This document shows positions 8,367 through 15,822 of a DNA stretch of 64,000 nucleotides, piece by piece. Position numbers and translations under genes: made by a program. Every line of letters begins with the position of its first letter. The stretch's first letter is position 1. Source of the stretch: Clostridiales bacterium. Lineage in GTDB: Bacteria > Bacillota > Clostridia > Saccharofermentanales > DTU023. The notes beneath the pieces were generated by a model. It did not search any database. It was not told the DNA's origin and saw nothing but the letters and a program-made list of their open reading frames with translations. Location of the stretch: positions 31,999-95,998 of the forward strand of contig SFGY01000008.1 of NCBI GenBank assembly GCA_004556455.1. Direction: 5' to 3'.

Positions 8367-9247
8367 GAATCCCCCACCGCTTCACGTTGGATATCCCGGT
8401 GATCGACAAAGACGCGATAGCCCTCAGCAGCAATGCGCTCTCTCAGCTTCTCGGCAAAAAGCACCGAGCGATGTCTCCCGCCAGTACAACCGACTGCTAT
8501 ATTCAGGCGGACTTTACCCTCACGTTCATAAAAAGGCAGGAGAAAGCTCAGGAGATCGGCCTGTTTTTGCAAATATTCCCCTGATTCAGGATAAGAAAAA
8601 ATAAAATCATTCACCTCCTGGTCCAGGCCGGAAAGGGGGCGAAGTTCCAATTGGTAATAGGGATTGGGAATAAAACGAACATCAAGAAGCAGGTCCGAAT
8701 CGCTGGGCACGCCATACTTAAAGCCGAAACTCTGGAGCATGACGGTCAGGCGGCGTTGGCTTCCCGGGCTATGAAAGAGCTCGTAAAGACGATCTCTCAA
8801 CTCCGTTCTGCTCATGCCCGTCGTATCGATAATATCAGTGGCCATGGCTCTCACCGTCGCCAGATCCCTGCGCTCCTTGCGAATGGCTGCGGAGAGGCTG
8901 ACATGACCAGCCAGGGGGTGATTACGGCGGCTTTGTTTGTAGCGCGACAGAATGATCTCCTCACTGGCCTCCAAATAGACGATACGCAGTCCGGGACTGC
9001 CCTCTTTCAGACTTTTCAGTGCTGGTGTGAGATCACCAAAGCGCTTGACGCTGCGGGCATCCATTACCAAAGCAAAACGTTCTTCGGAGGGTTCCAGGCT
9101 GCGCGGTTTATCGCTGAGCGCGGTCAGCATAGCTTTCAGGAGTTGTGGAGGAAGATTGTCTATGCAGTAAAAGCCCATATCCTCCAGATATTGTGCTGCA
9201 GTGCTCTTGCCCGCACCGGATAGACCGCTGACAATGAGTAAATCCAT
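8363..9247 (-). CDS. rapZ: RapZ/YvcJ family nucleotide-binding protein
   Basis: A 294-residue P-loop protein. The ATG at 9247 is chosen because it gives the family N-terminus (MDLLIVSGLSGAGKST, Walker A within it) and lies one base after the murB stop; an upstream in-frame ATG would add 29 unrelated residues inside murB. Further family motifs are YCIDNLPPQLL, the DARS segment, and the C-terminal GCTGGRHRSV. RapZ of Escherichia coli is an RNase adaptor for GlmZ; YvcJ of Bacillus is a GTP/ATP hydrolase tied to competence. The role here is not fixed by sequence. Confidence 0.94.
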   Translation of the reverse strand: MDLLIVSGLSGAGKSTAAQYLEDMGFYCIDNLPPQLLKAMLTALSDKPRSLEPSEERFALVMDARSVKRFGDLTPALKSLKEGSPGLRIVYLEASEEIILSRYKQSRRNHPLAGHVSLSAAIRKERRDLATVRAMATDIIDTTGMSRTELRDRLYELFHSPGSQRRLTVMLQSFGFKYGVPSDSDLLLDVRFIPNPYYQLELRPLSGLDQEVNDFIFSYPESGEYLQKQADLLSFLLPFYEREGKVRLNIAVGCTGGRHRSVLFAEKLRERIAAEGYRVFVDHRDIQREAVGDS

Positions 9248-9248
9248 C

Positions 9249-10181
9249 TCAGTTCTCCCACTCCCCCAGGAAGCGGACCTCTGCTTCGAGCTGCACTCCG
9301 CTTTGAGCAAGAACATCTCGCTCCACAGCCTCAAAAACGGCCTTAATCTCAGCTGCCTTGGCCTCTCCGTGGTTCACAATAAAGCCGGCATGCTTTGCGG
9401 AGACGCCCGCCGGACCCAGAGATTTACCCTTCCAGCCGGCTTCGGAAATAAGCTGCCCGGCAAAATGACCTTCCGGTCGTTTGAAGGATGAACCCGCACT
9501 CTTTTCATTCAGCGGCTGACTTTGCCGCCTCCGTGCCTGAAAATCGGCTATGCGATCATAGATAACCCGGGAATCTTCCGGGGTCAGACGAAAACTTGCG
9601 GCCAGAACAATTGCCCTGTGATCACTGAAATAGCTGTGGCGATAACCAAAATCCAGCTCCTCAGGGGCGGCCTCGCGCACCTGACCATCTTCATCGAAAA
9701 AAGTCACCGAGCAGAGCTGATCGGAGAGCGTTCCGCCATAGGCCCCGGCATTCATGCTCACGGCCCCGCCGAGCGAGCCAGGTATACCACAGCAAAATTC
9801 CAGGCCGCTGAGGCTGTGACGGGCAGCCGCAGCCGAAAGCTGAAAGAGACGCAGGGCAGCTTCCGCACGCAGGCAGTTCTTTTTAACTTCCAGGGCTGCC
9901 GGTTCTTCGTCCAGAAGCAGAACAGCGCCTCGAATACCTTTATCCGCAATCAGGACATTGCTTCCCGCCCCCAGAACCGTGAAGGGAAAACGCTCTTGAT
10001 AGAGCCGTTCAAGTACCCGGCGCAGGGCGTCTTCACTCTTGACCCGGATGAGCAGATCCGCCGGACCGCCGACGGCTATAGTCGTAAAAGGCGCCAGATT
10101 CTCCTGAAGGCGGCAATCACAGCCCGGTATTTGCCTCAGGGTCTCTTTCATCTCCAAGGTCCACTGCTGATTTTGCATCAT
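9249..10181 (-). CDS. murB: UDP-N-acetylenolpyruvoylglucosamine reductase
   Basis: A 310-residue FAD-dependent reductase that makes UDP-MurNAc in peptidoglycan precursor synthesis. It has the FAD-binding motifs TTIAVGGPADLLI and LGAGSNVLIAD, the GIPGSLGGAVSMNAGAYGG segment and the catalytic-serine region AGSSFKRP. Its ATG overlaps the hprK stop by four bases. Many Clostridia carry murB beside rapZ and whiA rather than in the dcw cluster, as here. Confidence 0.96.
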   Translation of the reverse strand: MMQNQQWTLEMKETLRQIPGCDCRLQENLAPFTTIAVGGPADLLIRVKSEDALRRVLERLYQERFPFTVLGAGSNVLIADKGIRGAVLLLDEEPAALEVKKNCLRAEAALRLFQLSAAAARHSLSGLEFCCGIPGSLGGAVSMNAGAYGGTLSDQLCSVTFFDEDGQVREAAPEELDFGYRHSYFSDHRAIVLAASFRLTPEDSRVIYDRIADFQARRRQSQPLNEKSAGSSFKRPEGHFAGQLISEAGWKGKSLGPAGVSAKHAGFIVNHGEAKAAEIKAVFEAVERDVLAQSGVQLEAEVRFLGEWEN

Positions 10182-11113
10182 GCTTTCGTTTTCCCCTTGC
10201 TGTTTTCGCCAAAAACTCTGTCAGCCAAAGCCTTTGCTGCATTGTATCCCATCTGCTTCTGGCGGAAATTAATGGCGGCAACCTCCACGATCACCGCCAG
10301 GTTCCGTCCGGGCCTCACAGGTATAGTGATGGATGGAACCTCAATGCCCAGGATTTCCGTACTCTCTTCATTGATACCGAAACGGTCGTAATTTTTGCTC
10401 TCATCCCAGTTTTCAAGATTGATAACAAAATGGATATTCTCCTGCATTTTCACCGATGAAACGCCATAGAGTTCCTTGACATCCAGGATACCCAGCCCGC
10501 GAATTTCAATCAGATGACGGATGATATCCGGGGCGCGCCCCAGCAAAGTGGTATCAGAAACCCGGCGAATTTCCACCAGATCATCCGCGATGAGGCGATG
10601 GCCGCGCTTGACAATTTCCAGGGCAGTCTCAGATTTGCCAACACCGCTCTCCCCCAGAATCAAAATACCTTCGCCGTAGACTTCGACGAGAACGCCATGC
10701 ATACTGATGCGTTCAGCCAGTTCAACATTGAGGTATTTGACCAGAGAACTGGTAAAGTTCGCTGTCGTTTCGTCCGTTCCGAAAAGCGGAACTTCATATT
10801 TTTCCGCTGACTGGAGCATAATTTTGTCCGGCTTACGGCCCCGGGTCAAAATCATGCAGGGGATTCCCGTGCTGAAGAGGGCATTCAGACGCATACGGCG
10901 TTCATCCCTGGAGAGTGAGTCGAGATAGGCATTTTCCATGTTGCCGATCACCTGGATACGGTCAGGACCGAAATGCTCATAATTTCCTGCAAGCTGCAGG
11001 CCCGGGCGCGTGACATCCGGGATCATGATTAAACGCTGGCCATAGCTCCCGGCGCCGCTTAAAACCTGGAGTTTAAATTCCTGTACAACTTCCTGTAAAG
11101 AAATACTATTCAT
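10178..11113 (-). CDS. hprK: HPr kinase/phosphorylase
   Basis: A 311-residue bifunctional HPr Ser-46 kinase/phosphorylase, the sensor of Gram-positive carbon catabolite control. The P-loop is GESGVGKSE and the family signature RGLGILDVKELYG is present, with the capping region EILGIEVPSITIPVRPGRN. The ATG at 11113 has GGAGG eight bases upstream and gives a standard-length protein; an earlier in-frame codon would add a hydrophobic stretch overlapping the divergent promoter region. First gene of the hprK-murB-rapZ-whiA operon. No ptsH is visible in the window. Confidence 0.96.
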   Translation of the reverse strand: MNSISLQEVVQEFKLQVLSGAGSYGQRLIMIPDVTRPGLQLAGNYEHFGPDRIQVIGNMENAYLDSLSRDERRMRLNALFSTGIPCMILTRGRKPDKIMLQSAEKYEVPLFGTDETTANFTSSLVKYLNVELAERISMHGVLVEVYGEGILILGESGVGKSETALEIVKRGHRLIADDLVEIRRVSDTTLLGRAPDIIRHLIEIRGLGILDVKELYGVSSVKMQENIHFVINLENWDESKNYDRFGINEESTEILGIEVPSITIPVRPGRNLAVIVEVAAINFRQKQMGYNAAKALADRVFGENSKGKTKA

Positions 11114-11128
11114 AAGGCCTCCGCGGGA

Positions 11129-11162
11129 TATAATGAGCACAATGTCTGAGATGATTATAGCA
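11129..11162. promoter_or_regulatory. Overlapping divergent promoter elements for hprK and ppk2
   Basis: On the minus strand TGCTATAAT (11154-11162) is an extended -10 for hprK, giving a leader of about 35 nt. On the plus strand TATAAT (11129-11134) could be the -10 for ppk2. Neither has a good -35. The two start points would lie within about ten bases of each other, so transcription in the two directions may interfere. Confidence 0.45.
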
Positions 11163-11180
11163 TGTGAGAAGGAGGCCGCT

Positions 11181-12086
11181 ATGCAGGAAAAGCTTAAAAA
11201 GTACAAGGTTCAGGAAGGCAAAAAACACATCTCCCTGAAAGACTACCCCACCGATGCCGGGCCTGGGCGTCCCAAAAAGGAGCTGAAAAAAGAAATCCTT
11301 GAGCCTAATATGCAGGAACTGCGAGTTCTTCAGGAAAAACTCTATGCAGAAGATAAGCAGGGTCTGCTCATCTGCCTGCAAGCCATGGATGCCGCCGGTA
11401 AAGACTCCGCCATCGAACACGTGCTGAGCGGCATCAATCCTCAGGGCTGTGTGGTCACTCCATTTAAGCAGCCCTGTGCCGAAGAACTCGACCACGACTA
11501 CCTCTGGCGGATTCATAAAGCTGTCCCGGCCCGCGGCATGATTGGCATTTTTAACCGTTCGCATTATGAGGAAGTGCTGGTGGCCCGGGTTCATGATCTG
11601 CCCGAAAAACAACCTATTCCCGAGAAGCTTGTGGACGAAGAGATTTGGGAACGCCGTTTCGAGCAGATCAATAACTTTGAGAAATACCTCGCTGAAAACG
11701 GCATCCGCACCATTAAGTTCTTTCTGCATCTCTCCCGCGAAGAGCAGCGCGACCGCTTTCTCCGCCGCATCGACCTGCCCGAAAAGAACTGGAAATTCTC
11801 ACCCTCCGATCTGGCCGAGCGCAAACTCTGGGATCAGTACATGGCCGTCTACGAAGACATGCTGGCCAAAACTTCGACCAAAGTCGCCCCCTGGTATATC
11901 ATCCCCGCTGACAAAAAGTGGGTCGCCCGCTATTTGATCTCGGAGATCATCATTGAAACGCTGCAGGACATGAATCCTCAATACCCTGTGCTGTCCCAGG
12001 AAAGCAAGGCCCGTCTCGCTGAATACCGCGAGATTCTGCTAAAAGAAGAGGGGCTCAACGAAGCAGAAAACGAGGATGAGGACTAA
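11181..12086 (+). CDS. ppk2: Polyphosphate kinase 2 family protein
   Basis: A 301-residue PPK2-type phosphotransferase, one of only two plus-strand genes. The start at 11181 has AGAAGGAGG seven bases upstream and is preferred to an earlier ATG at 11142. Motifs are the P-loop MDAAGKDSA, GCVVTPFKQP, the Walker B/lid region FNRSHYEEVLVARVH, and WERRFEQINNFEKYL. These enzymes move phosphate between polyphosphate and nucleoside mono- or diphosphates. The class (I, II or III) cannot be settled by eye. The protein ends in an acidic tail. Transcription is divergent from hprK. Confidence 0.92.
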   Translation: MQEKLKKYKVQEGKKHISLKDYPTDAGPGRPKKELKKEILEPNMQELRVLQEKLYAEDKQGLLICLQAMDAAGKDSAIEHVLSGINPQGCVVTPFKQPCAEELDHDYLWRIHKAVPARGMIGIFNRSHYEEVLVARVHDLPEKQPIPEKLVDEEIWERRFEQINNFEKYLAENGIRTIKFFLHLSREEQRDRFLRRIDLPEKNWKFSPSDLAERKLWDQYMAVYEDMLAKTSTKVAPWYIIPADKKWVARYLISEIIIETLQDMNPQYPVLSQESKARLAEYREILLKEEGLNEAENEDED

Positions 12087-12095
12087 TCCTCATCC
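12074..12095. terminator. Hairpin between ppk2 and metQ, probably bidirectional
   Basis: A perfect 9-bp stem (GGATGAGGA/TCCTCATCC) with the ppk2 stop codon in the loop. A short T run follows it only on the minus strand (CGTTTTC), so it suits the end of the metNIQ transcript and may weakly end ppk2. Confidence 0.5.
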
Positions 12096-12170
12096 CCGTT
12101 CACAAATAAAGAGGACAAACTCTTCAATCATCGCACCGGCGAAGATCCCTCTTAAAATCTAAATCTCAGC

Positions 12171-13151
12171 TCAGGAAATGGGAACGACGGCGCCGTCGTA
12201 CTTCTGCTCGATGAAGTCGGCGATTTCCTTTGAATGGAGGACATCCATCAAGGCTTTCAGAGCCGGATTTTCAGCGTTCTCTTTTTTAGCAGCAATCACG
12301 TTGGCGAAGGTCTGAGCGGCTTCGGAGTCCGCGCTTTCGATATAGAGCGCATCCTTGCTGACAGAAAGGCCTGCGGAGAGGGCGACATTGCCGTTAATCA
12401 CCGCGTAATCCAGATCCTCAAGGCTGCGGGGCAGCTGCTCGGCAGCCAGTTCCTGGAATTTCAGCTTGTGTGGGTTTTCCTTGATGTCAAGCAGGGTCGT
12501 GCTGAGGCCGGCCTCCCCTGCAAAGTCGATCCAGCCAAGTTTTTGCAGGATGAGCAGGGCGCGCGCCTGATTTGAGCTGTCATTGGGCAGACCAATGCTG
12601 GCCCCTTCTTTGAGATCGTCAATACTTTTCAGACGCCCACCGTAAAGGCCCATGGGTTCATAATGAACCTTGCCCAGGGAAACGAGATCCGCCTGTTTTT
12701 CTTTATTGTAGTTTTCCAGGTAGGGTACGTGCTGGAAATAATTGGCATCAATATCGCCGCTCTGACAAGCTTCATTGGGCAGGACATAATCTGTAAATTC
12801 AACAATTTCAAGCTTGATGCCCTGCTTTTTCAGGGGTTCAACACAGGCCTGAAGAATTTCCGCATGCGGCGTCACACTGGCGCCCACCTTAAGGGTCTGT
12901 TCTTTTCCTGTGGCTTCTTTAGCGTCATCAGAGCTTTTCTCAGTGACTTCTTTGGGTTGGTCAGAGCTTTGTTCTGAAGCTTCGGTCGATTTTTCAGAGC
13001 TTTTCTCAGCAGCCTCTTTAGCTTCTTCCGAAGTCTTTTCAGCCGTTTCGTTCTTTTTCTCCGCCTTTTCCGCACTTTCCGGCGCGGCACAGCCCGCCAG
13101 CAGAGTGAGACAGAGCAGCAGAGTGACTAAGATTGACCATGTTTTTTTCAT
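12171..13151 (-). CDS. metQ: Methionine-type ABC transporter substrate-binding lipoprotein
   Basis: A 326-residue NlpA/MetQ-family lipoprotein. The signal peptide ends in the lipobox LLAGC (Cys21). A linker at residues 26-85 is built from 11-residue repeats rich in Glu, Lys, Ser and Ala (clearest at 37-47, 48-58, 59-69, 70-80). The binding domain then starts with TLKVGASVTPHAEIL and contains DANYFQHVPYLE, VHYEPMGLYGG and IGLPNDSSNQARAL, all characteristic of the family. It is the third gene after metN and metI and supplies D/L-methionine to the permease. The long repetitive spacer is unusual. Confidence 0.93.
   Translation of the reverse strand: MKKTWSILVTLLLCLTLLAGCAAPESAEKAEKKNETAEKTSEEAKEAAEKSSEKSTEASEQSSDQPKEVTEKSSDDAKEATGKEQTLKVGASVTPHAEILQACVEPLKKQGIKLEIVEFTDYVLPNEACQSGDIDANYFQHVPYLENYNKEKQADLVSLGKVHYEPMGLYGGRLKSIDDLKEGASIGLPNDSSNQARALLILQKLGWIDFAGEAGLSTTLLDIKENPHKLKFQELAAEQLPRSLEDLDYAVINGNVALSAGLSVSKDALYIESADSEAAQTFANVIAAKKENAENPALKALMDVLHSKEIADFIEQKYDGAVVPIS
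12912..13043 (-). repeat. Four 33-bp (11-residue) repeats in the MetQ linker
   Basis: Residues 37-80 of MetQ divide into four units of 11 residues with pattern xEKSSExxKEA, and a looser unit precedes them at 26-36. The period corresponds to 33 bp. Such a hendecad pattern would favour an extended helix holding the binding domain away from the membrane. Confidence 0.75.
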
Positions 13152-13275
13152 AAGTTAGTTCCTCACTTTTTTATTTGAAGCAGGATTTTGACCAAACCCT
13201 GTTTCTTACGATAACAAATGCTAAGCCCGGGTGGGCAAGGTCGTTGACGCTCGCTTGCTTCGCAGCAGCCCCTAC

Positions 13276-13938
13276 TTAGCGCCGCCGCGCAGCCGAACGT
13301 TCGACCAGGCGGCCGCCGATCCCCTGAATAAGCTGCACCAGCAGAATCAGGAGAATCACCGTGACCGTCATGACCTCCGTGTTGTAGCGGTTGTAGCCAT
13401 AATTGAGCGCAATCGCCCCCAGGCCTCCTGCACCGATGAACCCCGCCATGGCGGAATAGGAGAGTATGGTCGTCGCCGCAATGACTGCGCCTGAGAGTAT
13501 GGACGTACCGGCTTCCGGAAGCAGGACTCGCCAGAGGATCTGAGCTTTGCTCGCTCCCATGGCTTCCGCAGCTTCGCGAACACCGCGCGGGACCTGCAGC
13601 AGCGATGTTTCAACGAGGCGCGCCACAAAGGGAGCAGAGGCCACGGTCAGGGGAACGACGGCGGCACGTGCGCCGATGCCGTTTCCGGCAATCCAGCGGG
13701 TGAAGGGCGTGATGTAGACCATCAGGATTAAGAATGGGACAGATCGCAGAATATTCACCACGGTACCGAGGAGCCCGTAGATCTGCTTTTGCGGCCGCAG
13801 CCCCTGAGGCGAACAGTGGTAGAGGGCAAGGCCCAGAGGCAGGCCGAGCACATAGGCAAGCAAGGTGGTCACTCCACTCATGCTGACACTTTGCCAGGTT
13901 CCGTTAGATAGTAAGGTCCACCATTGATCAGCAGTCAT
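13276..13938 (-). CDS. metI: Methionine ABC transporter permease
   Basis: A 220-residue permease with about five membrane segments. The cytoplasmic coupling loop EAAEAMGASKAQILWRVLLPEA matches the MetI EAA motif, and SYSAMAGFIGAGGLGAIALNYGYNRY is typical of the family C-terminal part. Its ATG overlaps the metN stop by four bases. It forms the membrane channel for methionine taken up via MetQ and energised by MetN. Confidence 0.95.
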   Translation of the reverse strand: MTADQWWTLLSNGTWQSVSMSGVTTLLAYVLGLPLGLALYHCSPQGLRPQKQIYGLLGTVVNILRSVPFLILMVYITPFTRWIAGNGIGARAAVVPLTVASAPFVARLVETSLLQVPRGVREAAEAMGASKAQILWRVLLPEAGTSILSGAVIAATTILSYSAMAGFIGAGGLGAIALNYGYNRYNTEVMTVTVILLILLVQLIQGIGGRLVERSAARRR

Positions 13939-15218
13939 ACGGTTTCCTCCCTTTCATCGTTTTCTGAGTTCTCTGATTTTTCTGATTTATCTTCGATGCT
14001 TGCGTTTTCTGTATTGTCGCTTTGGAAAGTTTTTTTAGAGCTGGGTTTTTCCACAGGCTGAAACTCATGTTGGATGTCGTGGGCACAGAGCCAGTCTGAA
14101 ATTTTGTTTCTGGCCTCTTCCCCATCGGGAAGCAGCACAAGCATCTGGCCATAGGAAATCCCGTTGATCGCTGTGGAATCTGCCGCGAGGATGCTGAGCG
14201 GCAGGCCGCTGGCCAGAACCAGCTCAGCAAAAATAGCTTCCTCCGCTTTATGTCCGTCAAAGGTGAGGCGGACGGTCGGCCCGAGCTTTTCACTTTCCAG
14301 AAGTTGTCCCTGAGGCAGGATCAGGCGGCGCGTTGTTTCGCTGCGGGGATTGCGGAAAAGCTCCGCAACCTCATTTTCTTCAATAATCTTCCCGTTTTCC
14401 ATGACAGCGGCGCGCTCACAGATGCTCTCCACCACCTTCATCTGATGGGTGATGAAAATCATGGCAAGTTTTCTTTCCTGCTGCAGGGATTTGAGCAAAG
14501 CCAGAATTTGTTCGGTCGTTTGAGGGTCGAGAGCGGATGTCGCTTCATCCAGCAAAAGCAGATCGGGGTCGTTGACCAGAGCACGGGCAATGGCCACGCG
14601 CTGCTTTTGTCCGCCGGAGAGCTGCTCCGGATACGCCGCCCATTTGTCCGGGAGATCGACACGTTGGAGTAAGGCCCGGGCCTTTTTTTCTGCCTCATTT
14701 TTTGACCAACCGGCTATGCGCAGAGGAAAGCTGATATTCTCACCTACTGTTTTAGCTGAAAAAAGGTTAAAGTCCTGAAAAATCATGCCGATCTTTCGCC
14801 GCGCCTGTCGAAGCTGCTCTTCGCTCAGAGCCTGCAGCTCACAGCCATGGTAGAAAACCTTCCCCTCGTCCGGGCGTTCGAGCAGATTGAGGCAGCGAAT
14901 GAGCGTGCTCTTCCCTGCCCCGGAGAGGCCAATAATCCCGTAGATCTGGCCGGGACGCACACGGATATCCACGCCCCGCAGGGCCTCCACCTCACCATTT
15001 CGGCCCTGGAAGTGCTTTTTCAGGCCCCGGGTCTCCAGAATGAACTCGCCCTCAGCAGCGGAGGCTTCCAGAGAGGAAGATTCCACTGCCCCCTTTTGCA
15101 AGTCCTTCCTGTTCAAATCACCTGCTTTCTGCGCTTTGCAGGCTGCATTGTTGAAAAAGCCCGACTTGTTTGCCTTGAGGGCTGCTGCTTGCTTCTTTTT
15201 ATTCCCTATCCCTGCCAT
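13935..15218 (-). CDS. metN: Methionine ABC transporter ATP-binding protein with NIL domain
   Basis: A 427-residue ATPase. The ATG at 15218 is chosen because AAGGAG lies eight bases upstream; the alternative eight codons earlier has none. About 55 lysine-rich, low-complexity residues precede the ABC domain, an extension not usual in MetN. The domain has Walker A GLSGAGKST, signature LSGGQKQR, Walker B LLLLDEATSALD and H-loop FITHQM. A C-terminal ACT-like NIL domain (about residues 320-395), which senses methionine in homologues, is followed by an acidic tail. First gene of metNIQ, behind a leader with a terminator. Confidence 0.95.
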   Translation of the reverse strand: MAGIGNKKKQAAALKANKSGFFNNAACKAQKAGDLNRKDLQKGAVESSSLEASAAEGEFILETRGLKKHFQGRNGEVEALRGVDIRVRPGQIYGIIGLSGAGKSTLIRCLNLLERPDEGKVFYHGCELQALSEEQLRQARRKIGMIFQDFNLFSAKTVGENISFPLRIAGWSKNEAEKKARALLQRVDLPDKWAAYPEQLSGGQKQRVAIARALVNDPDLLLLDEATSALDPQTTEQILALLKSLQQERKLAMIFITHQMKVVESICERAAVMENGKIIEENEVAELFRNPRSETTRRLILPQGQLLESEKLGPTVRLTFDGHKAEEAIFAELVLASGLPLSILAADSTAINGISYGQMLVLLPDGEEARNKISDWLCAHDIQHEFQPVEKPSSKKTFQSDNTENASIEDKSEKSENSENDEREETV

Positions 15219-15353
15219 ATGTTTTCTCCTTAATCCTGCCAATCCTGTCGCCTTGCGAATTCTGCCTGCTCACTATTCATGTCGCCTGGCTAATCCCATC
15301 TGCTCGCTCGCCCTGCTGACTGGATCGTCGTGCCTTGTCCTTCATCATTCAAA

Positions 15354-15384
15354 CAAAAAAAGGCTGTCCGCCGGGGACAGCCTT
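15354..15384 (-). terminator. Strong leader terminator (attenuator) before metN
   Basis: A hairpin with a 10-bp stem (AAGGCTGTCC/GGACAGCCTT, loop CCGG plus flanking bases) is followed by a run of seven T on the minus strand. It lies about 135 nt before the metN start and downstream of a promoter, so it should stop transcription before metN unless an alternative fold forms. Confidence 0.85.
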
Positions 15385-15414
15385 CAAAAAACTTCTTCTT
15401 CCGCTGATGCGCAA

Positions 15415-15513
15415 TTAAAAGTCGCTCGAAATCCACCGTCTTTCGAGCAAATTAAAAGCACACATGAGCATTCGCAGTGTACAAGTCTTTTGAACTTTGC
15501 CCGATTGAGTCAT
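15415..15513 (-). CDS. Candidate leader peptide of the metNIQ operon, 32 residues
   Basis: A short ORF from ATG at 15513 to TAA at 15415, preceded by GAAGGAA about ten bases upstream and ending about 30 nt before the leader terminator. Residues 11-18 read Cys-Thr-Leu-Arg-Met-Leu-Met-Cys, so four of eight codons specify sulfur amino acids. An 8-bp hairpin (15424-15431 with 15441-15448) lies inside the last third of the ORF. These features resemble ribosome-mediated attenuation, but I found no clear antiterminator pairing by eye, and the ORF could be fortuitous. Confidence 0.4.
   Translation of the reverse strand: MTQSGKVQKTCTLRMLMCAFNLLERRWISSDF
15424..15448 (-). promoter_or_regulatory. Hairpin within the metN leader
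   Basis: Perfect 8-bp stem GCTCGAAA/TTTCGAGC with a 9-base loop, followed three bases later on the minus strand by TTTTAATT. It overlaps the 3' part of the candidate leader peptide and could be a pause or alternative structure. Confidence 0.5.
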
Positions 15514-15545
15514 AAAAACGGTTTCCTTCGCTAAATGTTGGCCTT

Positions 15546-15574
15546 ATTTTGCGGCAAAGAGGTCAGGAGGTCAA
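15546..15574 (-). promoter_or_regulatory. Candidate promoter of the metNIQ leader
   Basis: TTGACC (15569-15574) and CAAAAT (15546-15551) are 17 bases apart on the minus strand. Transcription from about 15539 would give a leader of roughly 320 nt including the terminator at 15354-15384. It lies downstream of the thrS terminator, so metNIQ is a separate unit. Confidence 0.45.
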
Positions 15575-15644
15575 GCAGCGGCAAAATATTAAGTCAATTT
15601 AACTATAGTCCACCCTCCCCTCAGGGGCGACCCTCTCCTTTTTA

Positions 15645-15683
15645 GATAAAAACTGCCGGCAGGACCTTTAGTCCTGTCGGCAG
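15645..15683 (-). terminator. Intrinsic terminator of thrS
   Basis: A 13-bp stem with one mismatch (arms 15653-15665 and 15671-15683, loop CTTTA) followed on the minus strand by TTTTTATC. It lies about 140 nt after the thrS stop. Confidence 0.85.
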
Positions 15684-15822
15684 ACTGCTGTGGCTATTTT
15701 CTGATTTTTCCAGGTGATCCAGGCAGACGGCTACAGCCATCTGTCAGCTTTTTCCACTTTCTCCCGACGACTGCTTGTGCACTTGTTCTGTGTGCTTCTG
15801 CTGCTCCAGAAGGAGACTACAG

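Noticed and set aside
15354..15574. SAM-I riboswitch or methionine T-box before metN
   Set aside because: Neither the S-box core nor a GGTGGNACCGCG-type T-box motif is present, so I describe it only as a leader with a terminator and small ORF.
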